Shown here: positions 1 through 8,746 of the stretch, in pieces
How the letters are laid out: every line of letters begins with the position of its first letter
How positions within the stretch are numbered: the first letter of the stretch is position 1
From: Klebsiella pneumoniae
GTDB taxonomy: Bacteria > Myxococcota_A > UBA796 > SXON01
Direction of reading: 5' to 3'
DNA: 52,284 nucleotides
Assembly: GCA_945862325.1 (NCBI GenBank)
Contig: CAMAXZ010000028.1
Location: forward strand, 1 to 52,284
Position numbers and translations under genes: made by a program
Notes under the pieces: generated by a model
Seen by the model: the letters and a program-made list of their open reading frames with translations, nothing else
Databases searched by the model: none
What the model was told of the DNA's origin: nothing

Positions 1-249
1 CGCCCCGTCGCGGCGCGGGCGCGCGGCCGGCGGTGGGCGCGCGGGGGCCGCCGGCCACGGGGCGCCGCCGGTGAGCTGTTGGGTCCAGTAGATGCCGGTT
101 CCCGGGATGCCGAGGCTGACCCGAGTCCCTCGTGGACCGACGTTCAAGCTCGCCCCGTTGCCCCCCAACGACACGCTGGCGCCGCCGGTGCCGAGGTTGA
201 GGGCCACGCCGGGGAACAGGCGGATGCGCTTCCAGAACCGGAGTCCCAT
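1..249 (-). CDS. DUF4236 domain protein, 3' part cut by window edge
   Basis: The reading frame opens with ATG at 249 and stays open for 83 codons to the window edge, so the C-terminus is missing. The first ~55 residues match the DUF4236 pattern: an aromatic and basic start (MGLRFWKRIRLFPGVALN), then short Gly/Ser/Val repeats (GGASVSLGGNGAS, VGPRGTRVSLGIPGTGIYW). After residue 60 it turns into a Pro/Ala/Arg linker. DUF4236 proteins have no established function and often carry further domains after the N-terminal module. The gene is divergent from the lipoprotein gene at 323. The domain assignment rests on pattern recall, not on a search. Confidence 0.75.
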   Translation of the reverse strand, partial: MGLRFWKRIRLFPGVALNLGTGGASVSLGGNGASLNVGPRGTRVSLGIPGTGIYWTQQLTGGAPWPAAPARPPPAARPRRDGA

Positions 250-322
250 ACGGGCCGCGTATCGCGTCGCGGGGCCCGGGCGCGCTATCCTGGGGGCACG
301 TCGACGCCGTCGGCGTCCCGCC

Positions 323-985
323 ATGCTCATCTCCCTCCTCCTGGCCTGCATCGACCCCTCCGACGCGTCGCACGCTGCGGCCGCGGAGCGCGGCGTCGAC
401 CTCCGCGCCGCCGAGCAGCACTGCCGCGCGATGTCCGACCGCGCGGAGGCGGACGCATGTCGGGTCCGCGCGATGGACCGCTTCCGCACGTTCGACTGCG
501 ACCGGGTGCAGGCCTCTCCGTGGCTGGAGGAGTGCCGGTTCCTCCACGCGGAGCAGACGGCCCGCCGCCATGGGGTCGGCGCCGCGGCGCCCCTGTGCCG
601 CGGCACCGCCTGGGCCGCGCGCTGCGCCCAGCACGTCCTGAACCTCGTGGCCGCGGCGAAGGTGACGGACACCCCGGCGGCCGCGCTCGCGGCGTGGACG
701 GAGGCGTCGGCCTTGTTCGGCCCGGACACGAGCACCGAATTCGACTTCTGGCGCACCTGGCACCGCATGCGCCTCGAAGCGGGGCTGCCGCTCCTCCCCG
801 ACGCGTGTCCGGACCCGAGCTGCCGCGCCGGCGCGCGCGCCGAGATGCGCCTGGTCGCGCGCGCCTCCGTGCGCGCGAACGGGTGCGACGCGCCGCTGGA
901 CGCGTACGAAAGCGAGGATGTACGCCGTTGGGTGGAGGATTTTCGTCGGGAGATGTGCGCAGGCCGGCCCCCGCGCCCGCGTTGA
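323..985 (+). CDS. Cys-rich putative lipoprotein
   Basis: A 220-residue protein starting at the ATG that gives MLISLLLAC, a very short hydrophobic segment ending in a lipobox-like LLAC with Cys9 as the lipidation site. The mature part carries ten further cysteines (for example in EQHCRAM, ADACRVR, FDCDRV, LEECRF, DACPDPSC), which suggests several disulfides and an exported location. No known domain was recognised. Upstream frame continuation to base 92 is Arg/Pro-rich and non-protein-like, so the internal ATG is preferred. A TATCCT hexamer lies at 286-291. The acyl-CoA dehydrogenase gene follows after 45 bp. Confidence 0.65.
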   Translation: MLISLLLACIDPSDASHAAAAERGVDLRAAEQHCRAMSDRAEADACRVRAMDRFRTFDCDRVQASPWLEECRFLHAEQTARRHGVGAAAPLCRGTAWAARCAQHVLNLVAAAKVTDTPAAALAAWTEASALFGPDTSTEFDFWRTWHRMRLEAGLPLLPDACPDPSCRAGARAEMRLVARASVRANGCDAPLDAYESEDVRRWVEDFRREMCAGRPPRPR

Positions 986-1030
986 ACCGGAGGCGTCCCC
1001 GGGATACGGCGGCGCCTTCCGTGAGGTCGT

Positions 1031-2173
<1,143 letters not shown>

Positions 2174-2181
2174 GCGTCCCG

Positions 2182-2583
2182 ATGACCGAGCGCATCCGCG
2201 TGCTCATCGCGAAGCCGGGGCTCGACGGCCACGATCGGGGCGCCAAGGTCGTGGCCCGTGGGCTGCGCGACGCCGGCATGGAGGTCGTGTACACCGGCCT
2301 TCACCGCACCCCCGCCCAGATCGTACGGGCGGCGGTCGACGAGGACGTCCAGGTGGTCGGCCTTTCGATCCTCAGCGGGGCGCACGCGCGCCTGCTCCCG
2401 GAGGTCATCGCCGGCCTTCGCGCCGAAGGTCGCGAAGATGTGCTGGTGATCGCCGGCGGAATCATCCCGGACAACGACGCGGACGAGCTCCGAAAGACAG
2501 GGATCGCCGAGGTGTTTCCGCCTGGCTCCGCCATGTCGGACATTGTCGCGTGGATACGGGCGCACGTCCTTCCCGGCGGCTGA
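2182..2583 (+). CDS. Stand-alone cobalamin-binding domain of acyl-CoA mutase
   Basis: A 133-residue protein equal to the C-terminal B12-binding domain of methylmalonyl-CoA mutase. It shows the DxHxxG cobalamin signature as Asp15, His17 and Gly20 in [12 protein letters not shown], followed by the usual [10 protein letters not shown] and GLSILSGAH segments and a GGIIPDND loop. In two-subunit mutases the catalytic TIM-barrel chain is a separate gene; it is not in this window. ATG at 2182 gives the typical family N-terminus [17 protein letters not shown] at 2170 that overlaps the stop of the acyl-CoA dehydrogenase would add four residues. The 8 bp spacing suggests one transcript. Ethylmalonyl- or isobutyryl-CoA mutase small subunit is equally possible. 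Confidence 0.9.
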   Translation: MTERIRVLIAKPGLDGHDRGAKVVARGLRDAGMEVVYTGLHRTPAQIVRAAVDEDVQVVGLSILSGAHARLLPEVIAGLRAEGREDVLVIAGGIIPDNDADELRKTGIAEVFPPGSAMSDIVAWIRAHVLPGG

Positions 2584-2620
2584 ACCGGCGTTCCCATTGA
2601 TCCGAATCGGTGACACCCGA

Positions 2621-2626
2621 TACCCT
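2621..2626 (+). promoter_or_regulatory. -10-like hexamer TACCCT, leaderless-type spacing
   Basis: TACCCT sits exactly 7 nt before the ATG at 2634 and there is no purine-rich ribosome-binding site between. This fits a transcript that begins at the start codon. It favours the ATG over the upstream GTG at 2610. See the finding on recurrent spacing. Confidence 0.4.
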
Positions 2627-2633
2627 GACCGGC

Positions 2634-3245
2634 ATGGAGTGCTTTGCGATGATCGAGGGCTCGGACGTCACCGAGGACGTGCCGCCGCCAGCGTTGCTCA
2701 CCCGTACATCGGGCGAGATCCTGGCTCGCAAGGGACTTCCGCGCGCGCTCGAGGGGCGCTCGGTGATCTTCGTCATGGGTCCATCCGGTGTCGGAAAGAC
2801 GACGGTGGCGCGACGCCTGCTCGCCGCGACGCAGTACCTCGAGATCGCGGTGCAGTCGGCGCTGATCCAGCGCGCGCGGCGCGGGGCCTGGCCGGAGCCG
2901 CTCATCAACGTGCCCGGCTTGCTGTGCGATGGCGTCTACCTGAAGAACCGCTACGGCGCGATCGAGCAGATCGCGAGCCTGCTCGTCCAGCGCGCCGAGG
3001 CCGGCCGCCGCACGGTGCTGGTCGAGGGCGCCTCGGGCGAGCTCGAGGTGCTCTACGCGTATCTGCCGTTGCGCGTGCGCGGCACGATCCTCCTGCGGTT
3101 CCCCGTTGGCCGCGGTCGTCGCAACTTCGTGCGCAACCGGGCGATCGCGCTCGGAAAGCCGTGGGACCTCGCGCGCGAGGCCGCCGCGATCGAGCCGTGG
3201 ACCTACCGCGCCGTCGAGGAGCGCCTCGCGCACATCCCCGGATGA
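2634..3245 (+). CDS. P-loop NTPase, kinase-like, function unknown
   Basis: A 203-residue protein with a perfect Walker A motif, GPSGVGKT at residues 49-56, after a hydrophobic strand (SVIFVM). A Walker B-like strand may be TVLVEGASGE. The size and the absence of an ABC signature or switch motifs suggest a small nucleotide or protein kinase-like P-loop fold rather than a transporter ATPase or GTPase. The C-terminal part is basic (VGRGRRNFVRNRA), which could bind nucleic acid or phosphate. An in-frame GTG at 2610 would add eight residues; the ATG is chosen because a -10-like TACCCT lies directly before it. The gene converges on the sulfatase gene with 7 bp between stops. Confidence 0.7.
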   Translation: MECFAMIEGSDVTEDVPPPALLTRTSGEILARKGLPRALEGRSVIFVMGPSGVGKTTVARRLLAATQYLEIAVQSALIQRARRGAWPEPLINVPGLLCDGVYLKNRYGAIEQIASLLVQRAEAGRRTVLVEGASGELEVLYAYLPLRVRGTILLRFPVGRGRRNFVRNRAIALGKPWDLAREAAAIEPWTYRAVEERLAHIPG

Positions 3246-3252
3246 AGCTTCG

Positions 3253-5772
3253 TCACTCGTCTTCGTCCGGGGCCACGTAGCCGAGGTGCTCGAGCGCCTC
3301 CAGCTGGGAGGCGAGTGGGACCCCACCCCGCGCGGCCGCGACGACGTCCGCCTCCGTCACCGTGGGGCGCAGCATCCAGCCTTTGCGGTTGACGAGGATC
3401 ATCCCGCCGACGTCGACGTTGCCCTCGACGAGCAGGGCGTCGCGGCCCTCGGTGGACACGCGCCCTCCGGGGCACGACCCGGCGCCGTCGGCGTCGCAGG
3501 CCACCCACACGTATTGCCCCTTCGCGCGTCGCTTCAAGTCGAAGCGATACCGCTGGGGGTCGGTCGTGGTGACCGACCCGAGGTCGGCGACCGACAGCTT
3601 CGGCGCCTCGCCCCACTCGAGGTTGGCGCGGAGCGCGCGGTTCAGCTCGGGATCGAGGATGCCGGCGCCGAGCACCGCGCGGTCGAGCAGCAGGTCGAAC
3701 GCGCGCGGCTTGCGCTTGAGCAGGATGCGCCACGCGTTGCCGCCGGGCCAGCCCGTGGCGCGTGAGAGGGCCGCCCGGAGCTCCGCGACCCGCGCGGCGG
3801 GGAGGGTGGGGCGCAGGTTCTTCGTCTCGCGCGGATCGGCGACGAGGTCGTAGACCTCCTCGTCGCCGGACGCCGTGTGGAGGATGTACTTCTGGCCCTT
3901 CCACACGACGCCCCAATGCTCCTCGGCGAACATCATGTGGCCGAGGGGGATCGGGCGATCGACGAGCGCCGCGGTCAAGGCGTCGACCCGTTCGTCCGCA
4001 GCCGCGTCGACGTAGGGGCGCAGGGACATGCCGTCGGTCGGCGCTTCTGCCGCGCCGACGAGATCGAGCACGGTGGGCACGAGGTCCGCGAGCATGACCG
4101 GCGCGGTCACCCGGTGCGGACCGCCCCCCCAGCCGCCGGGCGGACGCACCCAGAGCACGACCTTCACGAGCTCGTCGTACACGGAGTGGTTGTGCTCGAA
4201 GCTGTCGTGATCCCAGAGCTCCTCGCCGTGGTCGCTGTGGAGGATCACGAGGCTGTCGCCGGGCAACGCGTCGATGATGGTGAACAGGCGATGGAGCTGG
4301 CTCGACGTGTATGCCACCTCGCCGGCGTAGGCGTTCTTCACCCACGTGCGGGCGCGGTCGTCGAACCCGCGCTTCTTCATCGCGTTGAGGATCATCCAAC
4401 GGTCGAACAAGGGCGGGACGGCCTGCGGGCGCGCGAACGTCTGGAACTGCTCGCCGTACGGCGCCGGCGCGTCGTACAGGGTGTGCGGGTCCATCAGGTG
4501 GAGGAACAGGAAGCTGTCCTCGTCGGCGTGCGACTGGAGCCACGACGCGGCGCGGTCGACCTGGTCGCCCGCCTTGGCCCCGTTCTCGTAGTACCAGTGC
4601 TCCATCCCCGCGTTGAAGCCGAAGCGCGGCACGAGGTGGACGTTGGCGACGATGCCGCCGGTGCGGAACCCGAGGGGCCGCAGGTGCTCGGCGAGCGTCG
4701 GGGCGTCGAGCGCGTTGAGGGGCTGGCGGCCCGTGAAAGCGGTGCGGAAGCTCGGGCGGGTGCGTGGCGCCGGGGCGTAGGCGTGCTCGAACACCACGAA
4801 CTGCTTCGCCCACGTGTCGAGCTCGGGGGTGCGGTCCTCCGCGGCACCGTGGACGCCGAGGGCGTCCTGGCGCAAGGTGTCCACGCCGATGACCACGACG
4901 CGGCGCGGCGGGGCGTCGGTCTGCGCGCGGATCGCCGGGGCCGCGAACGCCACGTGGGCGGAAGGCGCGCCCTCCGCCGCGAGCTCGAGGCGCACCGTGC
5001 GGCCCGCGTAGGCGGCGAGGTCGGCGCTGCGCCAGGCCAGCGGGGCGTCCATCCGCGCCTCGGCGCGGTCGAGCTCCACGCCGTCGACGCGGATCACCGC
5101 GGCGCCGGCGGTGTCGAGCCCGCGCCCGGCGGGGTCCTCCCACGTCGCCACGCCCCAGCTCAAGGTGGCGCGCGGCGGCACGGCGACGGTGAACGTGGCC
5201 GACGAGCCGCCGGGGAGGTGGACGGCCTCGGTGGTGGTGTTCGCGGCCGTGATCTCCGCGTCGACGAAGGCTGAGGGGTCGCCCTCGCCGCCCGGCCACT
5301 CCCGACGCGCGACCGCGGCCGCCAGCTCCGGCGCGCGCAGCTCGAGGGACCACGCGGAGGGGTCCTCGTCGGTGAGGAGGAGCACACTTTGCTCCTCGAT
5401 CAACCAGCCCACGTCGGCGATGTCCTCGAGGTGGTTGACGAACGGCACGGGGGCGCCGTCTTTGAGGAGGCTCGCGCCCCAGATCGGGTAGTTCGGCCGC
5501 TTCGCGTCGTTCGGGAAGGGCAGGGGGTGCTTCCACACCGCGCGGCCTCCGAGCTTGCGCCCGTCGCGCGCCCACCCCGCGTTCAGCGCGTAGGACCCCG
5601 CGAACGACGGCGCCGAGGACGACGCGAGCGTGAACGAGGCGGTCCCGAGCTGATCGATCGCGCGCCACACGACGCGGCCGGTCTTCCGGGTGAGGTCGAA
5701 CTCCGGCGCGGGCTTGCCGGCCGGGACGTCGGGGGCGGAGGCCCCGCACGCCGCGAGGAGCAGGAGCAGCAC
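3253..5772 (-). CDS. Sulfatase-fold lipoprotein with Thr at the nucleophile position
   Basis: An 839-residue protein from a GTG start 4 bp after the stop of the upstream gene, giving VLLLLLAAC with a lipobox Cys at 9. The first ~280 residues look like a beta-sandwich region. The alkaline-phosphatase/sulfatase domain begins near residue 295 with VVVIGVDTLRQDALG, a metal-binding GVD strand. The nucleophile motif reads RTRPSFRTAFTG, with Thr338 where sulfatases carry the formylglycine-forming Cys or Ser. Later metal-site motifs are present: LMDPHTLYDAP and HSDHGEELWDHD. Likely exported and lipid-anchored. It could be a sulfatase-like hydrolase or a phospho-group transferase. An ATG at 5850 would add a 26-residue basic extension inside the upstream gene and is less likely. 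Confidence 0.85.
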   Translation of the reverse strand: MLLLLLAACGASAPDVPAGKPAPEFDLTRKTGRVVWRAIDQLGTASFTLASSSAPSFAGSYALNAGWARDGRKLGGRAVWKHPLPFPNDAKRPNYPIWGASLLKDGAPVPFVNHLEDIADVGWLIEEQSVLLLTDEDPSAWSLELRAPELAAAVARREWPGGEGDPSAFVDAEITAANTTTEAVHLPGGSSATFTVAVPPRATLSWGVATWEDPAGRGLDTAGAAVIRVDGVELDRAEARMDAPLAWRSADLAAYAGRTVRLELAAEGAPSAHVAFAAPAIRAQTDAPPRRVVVIGVDTLRQDALGVHGAAEDRTPELDTWAKQFVVFEHAYAPAPRTRPSFRTAFTGRQPLNALDAPTLAEHLRPLGFRTGGIVANVHLVPRFGFNAGMEHWYYENGAKAGDQVDRAASWLQSHADEDSFLFLHLMDPHTLYDAPAPYGEQFQTFARPQAVPPLFDRWMILNAMKKRGFDDRARTWVKNAYAGEVAYTSSQLHRLFTIIDALPGDSLVILHSDHGEELWDHDSFEHNHSVYDELVKVVLWVRPPGGWGGGPHRVTAPVMLADLVPTVLDLVGAAEAPTDGMSLRPYVDAAADERVDALTAALVDRPIPLGHMMFAEEHWGVVWKGQKYILHTASGDEEVYDLVADPRETKNLRPTLPAARVAELRAALSRATGWPGGNAWRILLKRKPRAFDLLLDRAVLGAGILDPELNRALRANLEWGEAPKLSVADLGSVTTTDPQRYRFDLKRRAKGQYVWVACDADGAGSCPGGRVSTEGRDALLVEGNVDVGGMILVNRKGWMLRPTVTEADVVAAARGGVPLASQLEALEHLGYVAPDEDE

Positions 5773-5776
5773 CCCG

Positions 5777-8638
5777 TCAGGGCCCGACCCAGATCCACAC
5801 CGCGCCGCCGCCGCTCGACCCGAGGTCGGCGTTCTGGGCGCCGATCGCAAAGTCGGAGTAGCCGTCGGCGTTCACGTCGAGCCCGCCCACGCCTTCGTCG
5901 CCGAACCAATCCTCGGCGGTGTCGCCGAGGACGCGCACGCTCGCCGCCGCGCCGCTCGCGCCCCAGTCGTCCACGTCGCGTCCGGAGTACAGGTGCGCGG
6001 CCCCGGCGTTCGAAGCGCCGCCCTCCGCGCTCCGCGGCGCGCCCGACAGCCAGTCCGCGAGGCCGTCGCCGTCGAAGTCGCCCACGCCGAAGATCACGGA
6101 CCCGAACTGCGCGCCCGCGTCGTCCCCGAAGAAGGAGGCGTCCGCCTCGTCGGCGTCGATCTCCTTGTTGAGCCCGGCCACGCCGTAGACGACGCGAACC
6201 TCGCCCGCGTCGGTGCCGGCGGCGTTCGAGAGGTAGGCGCCGAACGCGACGTCCTCGAGGCCGTCGTCGTCGACGTCGCCGATGCCAGACACGTCGTAGC
6301 CCATGCGCCCGGTGGCGTCGGTGCCGCGCACGACGAGGAAGGCGTCGGCGGTGTACGTGGACTGGCCGCCGAGGTCGTCGCCGGAGATGACCGCGGCGCT
6401 GCCGGCGTCGGTGCCGTTGGTGTCGTCGTAGAAGATGCCGACCCCGAGGTCCTGGAACCCGTCGCCGTCGACGTCCGGCAGGATGTCGAGCGACCACCCG
6501 AGCTCGGTGTCCGCCGCGCTGCCGGTGACGATGGCGTCGGCGTCGGCCTGGGCGTAGGCGCCGCCGCGTCGTCCGGCGTCCCCCGAGAACACGAGGACCG
6601 CGCCGGCCTTCGACGCCGCGAGGTCGTTGTAGGGCGCGCTGACGGCGATGTCGTCGAGGCCGTCGCCGTCGAGGTCGCCGCCCGCCACGCGGACGCCGAG
6701 CCAGTCGCCCGCCGCGCCGTAGAACCGGGCGTCGGAGGTGGACAAGGCGTCGGCGGTCGCGCCCCAGGAGGTGCTGCCGCCGTAGTAGACGTACGCCATG
6801 CCGGCGTCGGTGCCGCCGGAGTCTTCGTACGGAGACGTGAGGACGAGGTCGCCCAGGCCGTCGCCGTCGATGTCGCCGACGCCGGCGGCGCCGCGCGCGG
6901 CGCCGAGCAGGTCGTTGCTGCGGCTGCCGTACCAGCTCCAGTCGGCGTCCGCTTCGGTCAGGGCGCCCGGGGAGGAGAGCGTGGCGCCGCTGAAGAGCCA
7001 CGCGGAGCCCTTCGTGCTCGCGTCGCCGCGGGGCGCGGAGACGATGAGCTCGTCGAGGCCGTCGCCGTCGAGGTCGTCGACGCGGTCGACCGCCTTGCCG
7101 AACCCGCCGCTGCCGACGCTGCCCGCGATGACGAGCCATGCGGTCGACAGGCCGACGTCGCCCGAGGTCGGGGCTTCGAGCACGACCGACGCGGACCCGG
7201 CCACGCCCGTCGCGAAGCCGTCGTCGGGGGTCGCGGTGCAGGTGAGGGTGGATCCGGCGTCGATGCCGTTGGTGTCGTACGTGCTCGCGGTGCCGGCGAC
7301 GGGGACCGCGTCGACGGCCCAGCTCCACGCGTACGCGAGCGTGTCGCCGTCGGGATCGATCGAGGGCACGGCCACGAGGCAGGACGCGATGGCGCCCGGG
7401 ACCACGGACTCCTGGGCGAACGCGATCGACGGGGCGCTCGGGGCGGTGTTGGAGACGAGCACGTCGTCGCTGCGTACGGCGACGCCCGTGGTGAAGGCGT
7501 CCGACGGCGTGACCTCGCAGCGCACCACGTCGTCGCGCACGAAGCCGCCGCTGAACGTCGCGCCGGTGCCGCTCGCCACGTCGTCGACGAACCAGGCGTA
7601 CCCGAGGGACACGGGGTCGGCGTCGGCGTCGACCACGCCGGTGGCCGTGCACGTGAGCGTGTCGCCGGACGCCGGGGCGCTGGGCGTGAGGATGACCCCG
7701 GCGACCGTCGGCGTGGTGTTGCCGAGGCTGACGGTGTCCGAGCGCCACTCGTGGCGCTCGCCGTCGTCGGCGACCACGGCGCACGCCACTTCGGCGCCGC
7801 GCGGCAGCCCGACGGTGGCGAGGGTCTCGGTCGTGACGCCGGAGTCCACGCCCTCGACGAACCAGGCGTACGAGAAGGTGAAGGGGTCGCCCTCCGCGTC
7901 CTCGAGGGGGGTGTGGGCGCACGTCAGCGTGGCGCCGACCGCGGGGACCTCCGGCTGGATCGTCACCGAGCTCGGGCGGGGCGGCGCGTTGCCGACGAGC
8001 ACGCTCCGCGTGGTGGCCGGCGACCGGGTGTCGCCGTCGGTGGCCCAGGCGGTCACCGTCCAGGTCTGCCCTTCGGACACCAGGAGGCCGCTCACTTCGG
8101 GCGCGGCGATGCCGGCGTCGACGCCGTCGACCGTCCACGACCACTCGTAGGTCAGGGGGTCGCCTTCGGGATCGACGCTCTCGAGCGCGACCGTGGCGAT
8201 GAGGTCGTCGCCGGTGACCGGCGCCGTGGGGTCGACGCGGACCGCCGGCTGCGATGGGGCGTTCGGATCGACGACGCGCACGGTGGTGGCGGCGGAGGAC
8301 TGCTGGCCGTCGTCGTCGGTGACCACGACGAGCAGGTCGTGGGTGCCGAGGCTGAGGGTGAGCACGGCGTTGATCGTGCCGTCGGCGCCGACGACGGGGG
8401 TGGTGACCATCCCGTCGACGTCGGAGCGGACCTCGACCACGAGCTGCTGCACCGGTGTGGCGTCGTCGGACACGGTGGCCGACAGGCTGACGCCGGTCGT
8501 CGTCTCCCAGGTCGTGCCGAGGGCCGGTTGGGACAGGGAGACGGTGGGCGGAAGCTCACCGGAGGTCCCGTCGTTCGCCTCTTGCCAACGCGCCGTGCAG
8601 GCGGGCAGACCGAGCCCGACGATCAACAGCCAACGCAC
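5777..8638 (-). CDS. Exported Ig-like/FG-GAP repeat surface protein
   Basis: A 953-residue protein with a GTG start, preceded by GGGAGGG about 6 bases upstream. The N-terminus RWLLIVGLGLPAC is a lipoprotein-type signal. Residues ~30-500 hold several repeated beta-sandwich units with motifs such as VSLSATVSDD, DDDGQQSSAATT, SYAWFVEGVDSGVTT and GYAWFVDDVASGTG, like PKD or Ig-like domains. The second half has about seven FG-GAP/integrin-type repeats with the calcium-binding pattern DxDGDGxxD (DDLDGDGLDELIVSAP, GDIDGDGLGDLVLTSP, GDFDGDGLADWLSGAP, LDVNADGYSDFAIGA), which predict a beta-propeller. It ends in VWIWVGP. Probable outer-surface lipoprotein; its ligand is unknown. The sulfatase gene follows 4 bp downstream, so the two are probably co-transcribed. 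Confidence 0.88.
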   Translation of the reverse strand: MRWLLIVGLGLPACTARWQEANDGTSGELPPTVSLSQPALGTTWETTTGVSLSATVSDDATPVQQLVVEVRSDVDGMVTTPVVGADGTINAVLTLSLGTHDLLVVVTDDDGQQSSAATTVRVVDPNAPSQPAVRVDPTAPVTGDDLIATVALESVDPEGDPLTYEWSWTVDGVDAGIAAPEVSGLLVSEGQTWTVTAWATDGDTRSPATTRSVLVGNAPPRPSSVTIQPEVPAVGATLTCAHTPLEDAEGDPFTFSYAWFVEGVDSGVTTETLATVGLPRGAEVACAVVADDGERHEWRSDTVSLGNTTPTVAGVILTPSAPASGDTLTCTATGVVDADADPVSLGYAWFVDDVASGTGATFSGGFVRDDVVRCEVTPSDAFTTGVAVRSDDVLVSNTAPSAPSIAFAQESVVPGAIASCLVAVPSIDPDGDTLAYAWSWAVDAVPVAGTASTYDTNGIDAGSTLTCTATPDDGFATGVAGSASVVLEAPTSGDVGLSTAWLVIAGSVGSGGFGKAVDRVDDLDGDGLDELIVSAPRGDASTKGSAWLFSGATLSSPGALTEADADWSWYGSRSNDLLGAARGAAGVGDIDGDGLGDLVLTSPYEDSGGTDAGMAYVYYGGSTSWGATADALSTSDARFYGAAGDWLGVRVAGGDLDGDGLDDIAVSAPYNDLAASKAGAVLVFSGDAGRRGGAYAQADADAIVTGSAADTELGWSLDILPDVDGDGFQDLGVGIFYDDTNGTDAGSAAVISGDDLGGQSTYTADAFLVVRGTDATGRMGYDVSGIGDVDDDGLEDVAFGAYLSNAAGTDAGEVRVVYGVAGLNKEIDADEADASFFGDDAGAQFGSVIFGVGDFDGDGLADWLSGAPRSAEGGASNAGAAHLYSGRDVDDWGASGAAASVRVLGDTAEDWFGDEGVGGLDVNADGYSDFAIGAQNADLGSSGGGAVWIWVGP

Positions 8639-8674
8639 GATTACCCTCCCGACACGCCGACGCGCACCGCCCCC

Positions 8675-8680
8675 ACACTA
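8675..8680 (-). promoter_or_regulatory. Possible -10 element TAGTGT for the FG-GAP gene
   Basis: On the minus strand TAGTGT lies about 36 nt before the GTG start at 8638, in the short divergent intergenic region. A GGGAGGG ribosome-binding site lies between. No convincing -35 element is visible. Confidence 0.25.
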
Positions 8681-8733
8681 CCACGGCCGGAGCGCCCTGA
8701 CCCCCCGGACACGCCAGCCCAGGCGCGGGATGA

Positions 8734-8739
8734 TAGTCC
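8734..8739 (+). promoter_or_regulatory. -10-like hexamer TAGTCC, leaderless-type spacing
   Basis: TAGTCC (within GATAGTCC) lies 7 nt before the ATG at 8747, with only GC-rich sequence and no Shine-Dalgarno motif between. The sixth base departs from TANNNT. Confidence 0.35.
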
Positions 8740-8746
8740 GCGCGCC

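Noticed and set aside
2610..2633. GTG start 24 bp upstream of the P-loop NTPase ATG
   Set aside because: In frame, but the ATG at 2634 is placed 7 nt after a TACCCT element and gives no loss of conserved sequence.
5690..8746. Long plus-strand open frame opposite the FG-GAP gene
   Set aside because: It is antisense to a well-supported gene and reads as Val/Arg/Asp-rich low complexity. Only the last part, from ATG 8747, is a real gene.
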